Shown in pieces: positions 54,816 through 62,755 of a stretch of 64,000 nt of DNA. Origin of the DNA: DASQZK01 sp963809925 (GTDB lineage Bacteria > Bacteroidota > Bacteroidia > Bacteroidales > GCA-2748055); assembly GCA_963809925.1 (NCBI GenBank), contig CAWELH010000005.1:410790-474789 (forward strand). Reading direction: 5' to 3'. How positions within the stretch are numbered: position 1 is the stretch's first letter; each line of letters opens with the position of its first letter. The translations under genes were made by a program, and so were the position numbers. The notes beneath the pieces were generated by a model, which was not told where the DNA came from, searched no databases, and saw only the letters and a program-made list of their open reading frames with translations.

Positions 54816-56437
54816 AAGTGTGGCATTATCCGGTCACCGATTAATCCCAGGTTACCAAAAAGTTTATAAGTTCTTTCAGTTAATCCGGCCCGGGTTAAAA
54901 AGTCCCTTGCCGATTGCATCTGATCACGGCTGAAAAGATCTTTGCCCTGCTGCTCTTTTACCTGCTCGCTCTTTCGCTTCTCTTCCCGCTTTTGCCCACG
55001 GTATGTTTCCAGTTCTTTGGTCAGTCCTGTCAATGCTTCAGTTACTATGCTACTGCTTATCTCGAGTTTCTCGGCTGCCTGTTTTATCAGCCGGTCGCTT
55101 TGGCTATGACTGTAAAGATCTGCCGTGTCACGGAAGCTGGCGTATTGATTACTTTTAAGTTGTATGTGCAGAGTTGCCCTTAGTCTGTTAACGGTGTGGA
55201 TCTCGATACCGCCCCAGAGAGTTATTTGTAAATGGTCTGTCTCGTAAATAAGGCAGTCAGGTTTTATTTTTAATGCGCCGATCTGGCTATGTGACGGAGA
55301 GTTAAGAGCAGTGGATCCCTGAACTTTTTTATTTTCAACTGAAGGGGTTTCAATTGAAAAAAGAAAGGGTTTTCGATTCTCTAAAAGGTGGGTAAATATT
55401 TCACTCTCATGACCCTGCAAAAGACTGTTCACATCTTCGCCTTCCGGTGTGTCAACTACCGTGATAATAAGCCTCTCGCTGATTTTCTTTAACTCTTCTG
55501 CAATGCTCTTGACTGCTTCTGATCCGGCTTCATCTCCATCGAAGAATAAAACTACTTCTTTAAGATCCTTTAGTTCTCCTATGGCCTCTCTGTGATCTTC
55601 TGTAAATCCGTTGGTCCCGTAAAGAGCAAGGATTACAAAGTTTTTGGTTATCTCTGGCAACTGCTGTAAAGTTGCTGCATCTATAATGGCCTCGGTTAAA
55701 ATCAACCGGGTTGTTTCCGGATCGGGATAATCGGGATAAAGTCCCTTGTGATCGCCTTCCAGGTAATGATGTTCCTGCTTTTCAGTGTGTCTTCCGTAAA
55801 GGCTTACAATATTATTTGTTTTATCTATCAGGGGGAACACGATACATCCATTGAACCTTGTATAAAAGCTGTTTTCTCTTCCGAACTTATCAGGCTTCAA
55901 AAGTCCTGCTTTCAGATAGAGCTGCTTTTGCTCAGGGGTGGTTTCTTTGATATTGTGAAGTGTTCCGGCATCGTAACCAATGGCCAGTTTCTTGTAATCG
56001 AGTTTTCGGGATCCTAGGTAGTGAATAGATTTCCCCGGTTTTGCATTCAGGCTACGGACAAAGTGCGTGAAAGCTTCTGTAAATATTCCTGCTTGCTGAT
56101 CAGGGGTAAGTTCAGTTCTTTGTTCCGGCTTCGGTCCCGGTTTTGATTTCTGTGGCTCGGGATCTCCTGTCTGACCTATCAGATCCTGAGCTTTCAGGAT
56201 CGCCTCGTGTTTTGTAAATCCTTCTTTCTTCATTATAAAATCTACCTGGTCACCGCTCCCTGCGCTGCAGTTACTGCTAAAGCATGTCCAGGTACCGGTC
56301 TCCGGGTATATCTGCATGCTTGGCGTTTTATCGTTGTGGAAAGGGCAGCATAATTGTTGATTCTTATCAGGTTTCAGGTTGTAGTGGCTCAGCACTTTTA
56401 AAATTGGCAGTCGCTGTTTGATCTCTGATATCTCCAT
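54797..56437 (-). CDS. CHC2 zinc-finger/TOPRIM primase part of the primase/ATPase gene (module A)
   Basis: A 546-aa DnaG-like protein. The N-terminal CHC2 zinc finger is CCPFHNDKTPSM...TWTCFSSNC (about 30-60). TOPRIM has LILTEAIIDAATL (Glu) and VVLFFDGDEAGSEAVKS (DxD). A helical region follows with KREEKRKSEQVKEQQGK, ending after NLGLIGD in a frameshift tail (RIMPHFCSSSF). In module B the matching residues run on as DNATLLFFIFLTRLF into the ATPase. The primase half is intact, but the gene as a whole is broken. It starts next to IS3, which lies in its promoter region. Confidence 0.85.
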   Translation of the reverse strand: MEISEIKQRLPILKVLSHYNLKPDKNQQLCCPFHNDKTPSMQIYPETGTWTCFSSNCSAGSGDQVDFIMKKEGFTKHEAILKAQDLIGQTGDPEPQKSKPGPKPEQRTELTPDQQAGIFTEAFTHFVRSLNAKPGKSIHYLGSRKLDYKKLAIGYDAGTLHNIKETTPEQKQLYLKAGLLKPDKFGRENSFYTRFNGCIVFPLIDKTNNIVSLYGRHTEKQEHHYLEGDHKGLYPDYPDPETTRLILTEAIIDAATLQQLPEITKNFVILALYGTNGFTEDHREAIGELKDLKEVVLFFDGDEAGSEAVKSIAEELKKISERLIITVVDTPEGEDVNSLLQGHESEIFTHLLENRKPFLFSIETPSVENKKVQGSTALNSPSHSQIGALKIKPDCLIYETDHLQITLWGGIEIHTVNRLRATLHIQLKSNQYASFRDTADLYSHSQSDRLIKQAAEKLEISSSIVTEALTGLTKELETYRGQKREEKRKSEQVKEQQGKDLFSRDQMQSARDFLTRAGLTERTYKLFGNLGLIGDRIMPHFCSSSF

Positions 56438-56537
56438 TGTTGATATATATTTTTATTCATATATGCACTATAATACTCCCCAAAAACAGGACCACTGGTT
56501 AAGTTGAAATTTAGTTACTAATTTTAACCAGTGAATC

Positions 56538-56822
56538 ATGAAACGATCAAGAAGAAAATTTACCAGTGCCTTTAAGGCAAAAGTAGCAATAGAAGCGCTC
56601 AAGGAGCGGGAATCTCTTGCTGAATTATCCAAGCGATATGAAGTACATCCAACTATTATCAGTAAGTGGAAGAATGAGTTTTTAGAAAAATCAGCCTCTG
56701 TATTTGAAGGTAAGTCCGATGAGAGAGAAGGCATAGATCCGGAGAAGCTGTATGCAAAGATCGGACAGCTGGAAATAGAGAATGATTTTTTAAAAAAAAG
56801 CTTACGGAAGACCGGACTATGA
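56538..56822 (+). CDS. IS3-family transposase OrfA
   Basis: A 94-aa helix-turn-helix protein (RSRRKFTSAFKAKVAIEALK, ELSKRYEVHPTIISKWKNEF) with a C-terminal leucine-zipper-like segment (IGQLEIENDFLKKSL). Its stop overlaps the orfB start (ATGA), where programmed -1 frameshifting would make the full OrfAB transposase. Confidence 0.92.
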   Translation: MKRSRRKFTSAFKAKVAIEALKERESLAELSKRYEVHPTIISKWKNEFLEKSASVFEGKSDEREGIDPEKLYAKIGQLEIENDFLKKSLRKTGL

Positions 56823-57646
56823 ACCAGCGTATGAATCTAATTGATAATCAGAATGAACTGAGCGTCCGAAAGCAGTGTGATCTATTAACAGTGCACCGGA
56901 GTGGGTTTTACTACCAACCCAAAGGTGAAAAGCCGGAGAATCTTGAGATCATGCGTTTGATGGATGAGCATTACATGGAACGTCCAGCAGAGGGTGTAAT
57001 TCGGATGCAGGATTTTCTTTTTGCCATTGGATTTTTGGTCAACCACAAAAGAGTTCGCAGGTTGATGAGACTAATGGGTTTAATTGCCATCTATCCAAAG
57101 AAGAATCTGAGCAAACTGGGATTGAAAAAGTATATTCATCCTTATCTGCTGAAAGGCCTTGAGATAAATCGCCCGAACCAGGTATGGGCCATAGACATAA
57201 CCTATATCCCCATGAAGAGCGGGTTCATGTATTTAACGGCCATTATTGATGTATACAGTCGCTATATCGTTGGCTGGGGGATATCCAACTGTCTGGATTC
57301 AGAAGCTTCGTTAAATGTGCTTAAACAGGCCATAAAGGATTATGGAAAACCGGAGATCATTAACTCAGATCAGGGAAGTCAGTTTACATGTGAAAATTGG
57401 GTAGAGTATCTGAAGGGAAAAGGCATTAAAATAAGCATGGATGGAAAAGGCAGAGCAATCGACAATATATTTATTGAACGGTTCTGGAGGACATTGAAAT
57501 ACGATTATGTGTATCTTCATCCTGCAGAGGACGGTCTGGAATTGTACAAAGGAGTGAAGGGGTATATCCGATATTACAATCACAGTCTGCATCACCAGGG
57601 TATAGGGAGGAAGATCCCGGCTGATCTATATCGATCCGTAGCCTGA
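56819..57646 (+). CDS. IS3-family transposase OrfB (DDE integrase core)
   Basis: A 275-aa rve-type catalytic domain: first Asp in WAIDITYIPM, second in INSDQGSQFT, Glu in NIFIERFWRTLKYDYVY, with HHQG near the end. N-terminal RRLMRLMGLIAIYPK matches HTH_21. Complete and apparently intact. Confidence 0.95.
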   Translation: MNQRMNLIDNQNELSVRKQCDLLTVHRSGFYYQPKGEKPENLEIMRLMDEHYMERPAEGVIRMQDFLFAIGFLVNHKRVRRLMRLMGLIAIYPKKNLSKLGLKKYIHPYLLKGLEINRPNQVWAIDITYIPMKSGFMYLTAIIDVYSRYIVGWGISNCLDSEASLNVLKQAIKDYGKPEIINSDQGSQFTCENWVEYLKGKGIKISMDGKGRAIDNIFIERFWRTLKYDYVYLHPAEDGLELYKGVKGYIRYYNHSLHHQGIGRKIPADLYRSVA

Positions 57647-57830
57647 TATGAACAGAAAATGAATTTATTAACAAAAGAAAAAAGTAGGCAAAAAAGAAAA
57701 GGTGTTAATAACCAGAATAACTCTTCGCTTTGCTACGAGTTATTTCCGGTAATTAACACCGGATTACATCATCATAAGAATGATAAAATTCAACTAAGAA
57801 TAAAAAAAAGTGGCCCTAAGAATGGGTAGT

Positions 57831-57967
57831 ACTATACACAAACTTTTCATATATGCATTATTTATCAAAGATCTATTTGCATAAGTTATTCACATATATA
57901 ATCAATATGTTGTTCCAAATATGCATTTATGGTACATTTGCATTGTTAATAACTTAATTCGAACAAA
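57831..57967. promoter_or_regulatory. repeated ATGCA/TTGCAT motifs upstream of XRE gene
   Basis: TATATGCA, TTTGCATAA, ATATGCATTT and TTTGCATT recur in this 137-bp AT-rich stretch, and TCATATATGCA also occurs on the other side of IS3 at 56457-56467. They are candidate operators for the XRE regulator, controlling both the regulator and the divergent primase gene before IS3 landed. Inference only. Confidence 0.35.
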
Positions 57968-58316
57968 ATGTCACTGGCAAACAGACTAAAGCAAGCACGA
58001 AAAGACAAGAACCTCTCCCAGCAGGAACTGGCAAAGATTTCTGATGTGCACTACAGTAATATAGGAAGGTATGAAAGAGGCGATGCCCAGCAATCGGCAG
58101 TTACTAAACCGCATTGCCAGGGCACTGGAAGTTTCACCGGATTTCCTGATGAATGGAACTATCCAGGATAAAGCGGAGAGCTCTCTAAATGATAACGATC
58201 TTTTAAATCAATTCCGGAAGGTGGAGAAGCTGCCCGATGATAAAAAACGTCTGGTAAAGGAGTTCCTCGATGCTTTCCTGTTCAAGTATAATATTCAGCA
58301 ACAGATTGCTTCTTAA
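57968..58316 (+). pseudogene. XRE-family transcriptional regulator, frameshifted
   Basis: N-terminal SLANRLKQARKDKNLSQQEL and DVHYSNIGRYERGDA form an HTH_3 domain in one frame. The continuation MPSNRQLLNRIARALEVSPD and the dimerisation-type helix EKLPDDKKRLVKEFLDAFLF are in another frame (58071 onward). The break is around GGCGATGCCC at 58081-58090, where a few bases are missing against the usual ERG-x-A-x-PS spacing. It would have repressed the divergent primase operon of module A. Confidence 0.7.
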
Positions 58317-58320
58317 TGAA

Positions 58321-58347
58321 AAAACCCGGCGTGAACCGGGTTCAATT
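58321..58347. terminator. terminator between XRE gene and module B
   Basis: AACCCGG (58323-58329) pairs with CCGGGTT (58336-58342), with an A run before and TCAATTAG after. It is convergent with the putative immunity gene. Confidence 0.6.
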
Positions 58348-58357
58348 AGAAGTATTC

Positions 58358-58927
58358 TTATTCAGCTTTATACTTTATTGTCCTTGATTTAACTTGGATA
58401 CCCAAAAAATAAAGACGCCTAGGAATCTCTACTTCTATTTTAAAGAAGTTGTGTATATCAAAAAATTTATTCCATTCGCCGGTTCTGTCTAAGACTATAA
58501 AATTGTCTTTATTGCTTAATACTGCGTAATATTCAGAAGCATTACTTAGACCCTCCTTTGGCTTATAGCTTTTTAGTTCTAATAATAATTCATTTATATA
58601 GTCTATTTGCAAATTACTTAAACACCATTCCTCCTTTACAACCTCAAAATTATTTTTTATGGTTTGATAATACTTAATAATGACATCGTCATTTAAAGCA
58701 CTGATATAATTATGCCTATTAGCTGTGTATTTTACATATTTTGCTTTTAGGGTATCTGAACTTCTATACACTATTATCCCCTCGTCTGCACCACCATATT
58801 CACCAAAATAAGCGATATAATAGCTTATATGTAACGTGTCGCCATTTTTTAATTCTAAAATGTTGGTATTTGCTTTGGCTATTGAGAATAAAGTGCTAAT
58901 CAATATTATTAGTCTAATTCTTAACAT
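58358..58927 (-). CDS. exported protein downstream of Rhs tip, putative immunity protein (module B)
   Basis: A 189-aa protein with a signal peptide (MLRIRLIILISTLFSIAKA), then beta-rich sequence (NGDTLHISYYIAYFGEY, EYYAVLSNKDNFIVLDRTG). I recognise no family. It starts 12 bases after the stop of the JAMM-like Rhs tip, mirroring the module A pair. Immunity is inferred from position. Confidence 0.6.
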   Translation of the reverse strand: MLRIRLIILISTLFSIAKANTNILELKNGDTLHISYYIAYFGEYGGADEGIIVYRSSDTLKAKYVKYTANRHNYISALNDDVIIKYYQTIKNNFEVVKEEWCLSNLQIDYINELLLELKSYKPKEGLSNASEYYAVLSNKDNFIVLDRTGEWNKFFDIHNFFKIEVEIPRRLYFLGIQVKSRTIKYKAE

Positions 58928-58939
58928 TTTAAATAATTA

Positions 58940-59917
58940 TTAATAGTTCCACCACGGAAATAAGAAAAACCTGAGATAGGGATTACTTTGGATAAGAACA
59001 TGTGGTAGGTTCTGATAAGCCATCATAGTAGAAGAACCTATGCGCCCGACCACCAAGGAATTATAGCCATGAAAATTCAGTATATCATCAGGACTATGAG
59101 AATTAGATGCATATGTCATCTGGTTTTGTAAATGAGAATGTGCTGTTGCAGCATCCCCTGGGCGAAAATCATCAAAAACCACTTTATCTTGATATCTATC
59201 GTTGCGAGGCACAAATCTTGCAGAACCATCTTGAGTGTTTATATAAACGCCATTTTCTTTTCTGCTACCAAATATCGAATGAGATCTTTGATACATTGTA
59301 TTTATCTTAGAAAATTGCCTGTACGTTATATCTAGATCTCCAAGCTTATTTCCTCCTCCCCATTTCCATGAAGCATATTGCATGCCGTGGTACATTCCAA
59401 AAGAAAATGCTCCACTTGCACCAACAGAGCCCCAATTTACATCACCAAAATCTCCACCATTATAAAGCAGTTGACTTGTCAGGTTAGATGACGCACCACC
59501 TACTAAAGCACCCCATCCTCCACCAATTGCATCCCCAACACCGCCGCCAGCAAGACCGGATATTGCCCCGAATAAGGCACCTTTAAGCATTGCATCACCA
59601 TTCCATCCAGTAGCTAGTCCACTAAAGCCAGCACCACCAACAGCCCCCGCCGCCGCTCCTGCAAGCATGGCTCCTCCTCCAACAGCAGCACTTACACCTG
59701 CGGCTGCACCTCCTGAAGCGCCGCCTATTAAAGCCCCTCCAAGAATATAACCAACCATGTCTAAACCTTTTGCATGATGGGCAGCACCTATATGGTATCC
59801 TGAAAATGACCCGATTAACGCACCAATTCCCCCCGGTATCAGCCAGAAGATTTCACCATCAGGATCAGTGTATTTGAGTGGATTGTTTACGCAGTAAGTA
59901 TACCGGTAAACCCGGTT
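58940..59917 (-). CDS. orphan Rhs C-terminal tip with JAB/JAMM-like toxin domain (module B)
   Basis: The open frame runs from NRVYRYTYCVNNPLKYTDPD (end of the Rhs core, frame opening after a TAA at 59918-59920) through a long Gly/Ala-rich linker to the toxin; ATG 59758 (MVGYILGGALIGGASGG) is the first in-frame methionine. The C-terminal domain contains FRPGDAATAHSHLQN and SHSPDDILNFHG: an HxH followed by SxxD, the layout of JAMM/JAB metalloprotease toxins. No upstream Rhs shell gene exists, so it cannot be delivered by a normal Rhs protein unless recombined onto one. Confidence 0.7.
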   Translation of the reverse strand, partial: NRVYRYTYCVNNPLKYTDPDGEIFWLIPGGIGALIGSFSGYHIGAAHHAKGLDMVGYILGGALIGGASGGAAAGVSAAVGGGAMLAGAAAGAVGGAGFSGLATGWNGDAMLKGALFGAISGLAGGGVGDAIGGGWGALVGGASSNLTSQLLYNGGDFGDVNWGSVGASGAFSFGMYHGMQYASWKWGGGNKLGDLDITYRQFSKINTMYQRSHSIFGSRKENGVYINTQDGSARFVPRNDRYQDKVVFDDFRPGDAATAHSHLQNQMTYASNSHSPDDILNFHGYNSLVVGRIGSSTMMAYQNLPHVLIQSNPYLRFFLFPWWNY

Positions 59918-60395
59918 TTAACCTTCCTGCTCCAACTTTTCAATGACCAGGAACCTGCTTTCATTCAAAGAACTTACATCTAAGATAGTGATTTTTTATT
60001 TTTCAATTGAACATCATTTAAAAAAAATTTCAGTTGAAAAAGAAAAAACACCGGCTTGTTTTGACAGACCCCGCCATTTTCAACCGCTTAGGCAACCCCC
60101 AAAGCCAGCGGGGGCAGGCAAGGTTTTTGGAGAAAAAATTTTTACGGATTTCGTTTCTGCGGGTAGTTTCAGATCCTGGATAATTCCCGGTTTATGCGAC
60201 ATAAAATTTTTTCTTCAAAACCCCTGGGCTTGACCTTGCGTGGGGAAAGGCCGGTGGCTTTACCTTTGCTCTAAGCGGTTAAAATGAGCCTTCAGAGCTT
60301 TGACCGGGGTTTACCGTAGGATTGAACCCGGTTCGAAGGGATTTTTCCCGGTTTCAGGAAAGGGCCTGGTTCGAAGCGGCGGGCGGGCTGTGCGG
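59918..60395. other. non-coding part of module B
   Basis: It begins with the sequence block that also precedes the module A tip (TTCAATGACCAGG and TTCAAAGAAC), then holds the palindrome at 60082-60280. The open frame 59943-60233 has no coding support. Confidence 0.5.
60082..60280. repeat. ~199-bp imperfect nested palindrome (module B)
   Basis: Outer arms AACCGCTTAG/CTAAGCGGTT, inner arms with AAGGTTTTTGGAGAAAAAAT against ATTTTTTCTTCAAAACC. Counterpart of 50885-51100 with changed pairs, which suggests conserved folding. Confidence 0.65.
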
Positions 60396-60422
60396 CTATT
60401 TAACATAGTGTCGCATTATAGG
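60396..60422. other. dif/attC-like site, left half (module B)
   Basis: Complement: CCTATAATG, core CGACAC, TATGTTAAATAG. Matches the left half in module A except at one or two core bases. Confidence 0.55.
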
Positions 60423-60475
60423 AGCCGCCCCTGCAATAAACCCGGGTAGTTAAGAAAGACTTCATGGGGCGGGTT

Positions 60476-60502
60476 CTATAATGCCGCATTATGTTAACAT
60501 AG
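60476..60502. other. dif/attC-like site, right half (module B)
   Basis: CTATAATG, core CCGCAT, TATGTTAACATAG; inverted relative to 60396-60422, 53 bp apart. The core CCGCAT is identical to that of the module A right half. Confidence 0.55.
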
Positions 60503-60620
60503 CTTTGGGCAATTTTTTATGGCAGGGCTTTTTGTTCTTTGGAGCCGGGGCAGCTCTTTGCTTTTTCTTTTGTCGAAGGTGTCTGTTGATGGGATGGATT
60601 TCGGATATCTCATTTTTTAT

Positions 60621-60636
60621 TTTTTCAATTGAAAAA
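60621..60636. repeat. TTTTTCAATTGAAAAA palindrome (module B)
   Basis: 16-bp perfect palindrome between the dif-like pair and recombinase 2; one of the family listed at 50404. Confidence 0.7.
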
Positions 60637-60774
60637 GAAAAAGCAATGTGCTGCATGCGGGTTGTACAAAAAGCATGACAGAAAAAATTGCAGAAGGGAG
60701 GGGGCGCGGAGGGACAAAAAAGACCGTGCAAGCTTTGAGGAACGAGAAGCGGGGATTTTTTGCCCCGGGGAGGA

Positions 60775-61641
60775 TTAGCCCAAAGGATGAAAGAGTTCAA
60801 GTTGTCTGGTAAGATTACTCAGATCCTGGCTACGATATTGCTCGGTGCTTCTAATACTTTTGTGTCCTGCCATATACTGCACCTGGCGGATGTTGTTTGT
60901 TTTAAGCCAGTTCATAATTACGCTTGATCTGATCTGTCTGGCATCTGTTAGTTCCGGATGTATCTTCTTAACTTGTTTGATCACAGTTGCAACCATATCA
61001 CTGTGTTTTTTCCCTGGGAAGAGCCATGTATCCAGGTCTGGATTATTCAGGTATTCTTGTAAAGTCATTACCTGTCCTGCTTGTAGTTTTAGGTGTCTGG
61101 CATTACTTTTCCGGGTAGATGGGATATAGATCTTTCCTTCGTTTAAGTTCACATGGGATGGTTCCAGTTTGGAGATCTCCCCGCTGGTTATCCCCTGGTA
61201 AACCAGCAGACCGAGCAATACAATATTTCTTTGGTGTAGCAGCTTTGCTGTTTTGCTCCGGTGTTCCCATTCCGGCAGGTCCATATAATCCCGGTAGATC
61301 TTTTCCAGTTGCCGTTGATCAAGCGTGCCGGCAAGTATCCTGTTTTGCCTTTGCCGGATACGGATCCTCGCGATCACATTATGCGGCAGCTTTTCGCTTT
61401 GCACCAGGTAATCAAAATAGATCCTGATGGAGTTGATTTCTCTTATGATACTTTGGTTTAAGATTCCCCTGACTCTTTCACTATCAATAAACTCAAGTGC
61501 CTGTTTGTAAGTGATCGTTTCCGGATCGATATTTTGGCTGAGGCACCAGGTGTTAAATCCTCTGATGTGACTATCCTGCACCCGGATGCTTTTTTTAGAG
61601 TATCCTTTTTTTTCCCGGTATGCATCAAAACCATCTGTCAT
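60775..61641 (-). CDS. tyrosine recombinase homologue 2, catalytically degenerate (module B)
   Basis: A 288-aa homologue of 51757-52644. Tyr is present (MAGHKSIRSTEQY), as are Gly-His and an Arg in DARQIRSSV; Arg-I is replaced (GITSGEISKL) and the HxxRH histidines are missing. Overlaps recombinase 1 by four bases (ATGA). The shared losses in two diverged copies argue for a conserved non-catalytic role. Confidence 0.85.
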   Translation of the reverse strand: MTDGFDAYREKKGYSKKSIRVQDSHIRGFNTWCLSQNIDPETITYKQALEFIDSERVRGILNQSIIREINSIRIYFDYLVQSEKLPHNVIARIRIRQRQNRILAGTLDQRQLEKIYRDYMDLPEWEHRSKTAKLLHQRNIVLLGLLVYQGITSGEISKLEPSHVNLNEGKIYIPSTRKSNARHLKLQAGQVMTLQEYLNNPDLDTWLFPGKKHSDMVATVIKQVKKIHPELTDARQIRSSVIMNWLKTNNIRQVQYMAGHKSIRSTEQYRSQDLSNLTRQLELFHPLG

Positions 61642-62594
61642 AGCTCATTTACGATGTGTGTATAGAGCTGGGTACTTTCTAAACTGGCATGGCCTAAAAA
61701 CTGCTGGATCAGCTCTATTTGCATGCCCTGCTGCAAAAGGTGAGTTGCAATGGAGTGGCGAAGGGTGTGCAGCGTGGGACGTTTTGCCTGCAGGCTGCTG
61801 ATGCCAGAGTTTTTAACCAGCAGATCCAGTCTTAGTGATAATGCTTGGTCGCTGCAGGCCTCTCCGTACTGGTTAATAAAAAAACTCTCCGGGGATGTTG
61901 AACCTGAGGTTCTTTCTAAAAGGATCTTTCGGCCTCTTTGGAGGTATTCTGTAAGATATACCAGGGTGTTACCGGTTACCGGTACGTTTCGCTGTTTGCT
62001 GCCTTTTCCCTCTCTTACAAACACGATCTTTCGCTCTACCTGGATATCTGCCACTTTTAACCCGGTTCCTTCGCTTTTTCTTAGACCACAACCGTAATAG
62101 ATAGCAAGCATGGCCCGGTCCCTCATCTGGACCGCTTCTTCCATTGCCTTGTTCTTTGGCTTTACCTTCGGATTCTTTATGTAGCTTGCTGCATACAATC
62201 GGTCGATGTCTTTTAATGTTAGGATCTGGATCGGTTTGTAATTCCCGTTTAAATAAGCAAGTTTATCCGGAATGTGGGAGATACCGCTTTGGTTTAAATA
62301 CTCAAAAAATTTATTTACCGTACTGATACCCACATTTACCGATGCATTCATAAGCCCGGAGCCGTACAGCTTGTTTTCCCTTCGTTTCAGGTAGCGCACA
62401 TAGCGACTTACTTTGTATTGTGATGCATCCCCCATGCTTTCGATGCCACATCGCTCCAGGTACAGCAAAAACTCACGGATATTGCGCCTGCGGGTAGCAA
62501 TGGTAGCCGGGCTGTAGTTCAGGGTCTCAAGCCACTTTAAAAAACCCGTTTCCAGGTTTGTAAGTTCCTCGCTATATATCCAATCGGTGATCAT
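61638..62594 (-). CDS. tyrosine recombinase 1, catalytically complete (module B)
   Basis: A 318-aa recombinase with Arg in YGCGLRKSEG, Lys in VREGKGSKQRNVPV, HTLRHSIATHLL, LGHASLEST and the Tyr nucleophile in QLYTHIVNEL. Close homologue of 52634-53587. It overlaps the next gene by four bases, forming an obligate pair, and starts downstream of the iterons and of a TTTCAATTGAAA palindrome at 62604-62615. Confidence 0.93.
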   Translation of the reverse strand: MITDWIYSEELTNLETGFLKWLETLNYSPATIATRRRNIREFLLYLERCGIESMGDASQYKVSRYVRYLKRRENKLYGSGLMNASVNVGISTVNKFFEYLNQSGISHIPDKLAYLNGNYKPIQILTLKDIDRLYAASYIKNPKVKPKNKAMEEAVQMRDRAMLAIYYGCGLRKSEGTGLKVADIQVERKIVFVREGKGSKQRNVPVTGNTLVYLTEYLQRGRKILLERTSGSTSPESFFINQYGEACSDQALSLRLDLLVKNSGISSLQAKRPTLHTLRHSIATHLLQQGMQIELIQQFLGHASLESTQLYTHIVNEL

Positions 62595-62643
62595 TTTTTA
62601 TTATTTCAATTGAAAAGAAAAAAAGTATGCTGCTTGTCCCCTT

Positions 62644-62749
62644 TGTGAAGGTTGTGAAAGTGACTCTAATTTGCTCTGTATCCCTTTGCTGGCAGGCCCT
62701 GTGACTTTCACAAGGCAGTTTGTGAAAGTATGTGAAGGTATGTGAAAGT
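62644..62749. repeat. six 9-bp iterons TGTGAARGT (module B)
   Basis: Units at 62644, 62653, 62704 (inverted), 62721, 62731 and 62741; direct-direct-inverted-direct-direct-direct, as in module A. R is G or A. They lie between the primase/ATPase stop and recombinase 1. Confidence 0.75.
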
Positions 62750-62755
62750 AAAGAT

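Larger units (their letters stand above)
56474..57830 (+). mobile_element. IS3-family insertion sequence
   Basis: Imperfect inverted ends TACTCCCCAAAAACAGGACC and TACTACCCATTCTTAGGGCC (rev. comp. of 57811-57830) flank orfA and orfB. The hexamer ACTATA occurs outside both ends (56467-56472 and 57831-57836) but does not abut the ends, so the exact target duplication is unclear. It lies between the module A primase and its likely regulator. Confidence 0.85.

Noticed and set aside
59943..60233. 96-aa plus-strand ORF beside the module B palindrome
   Set aside because: It runs through the Rhs boundary sequence and palindrome arm; no equivalent in module A and no domain.
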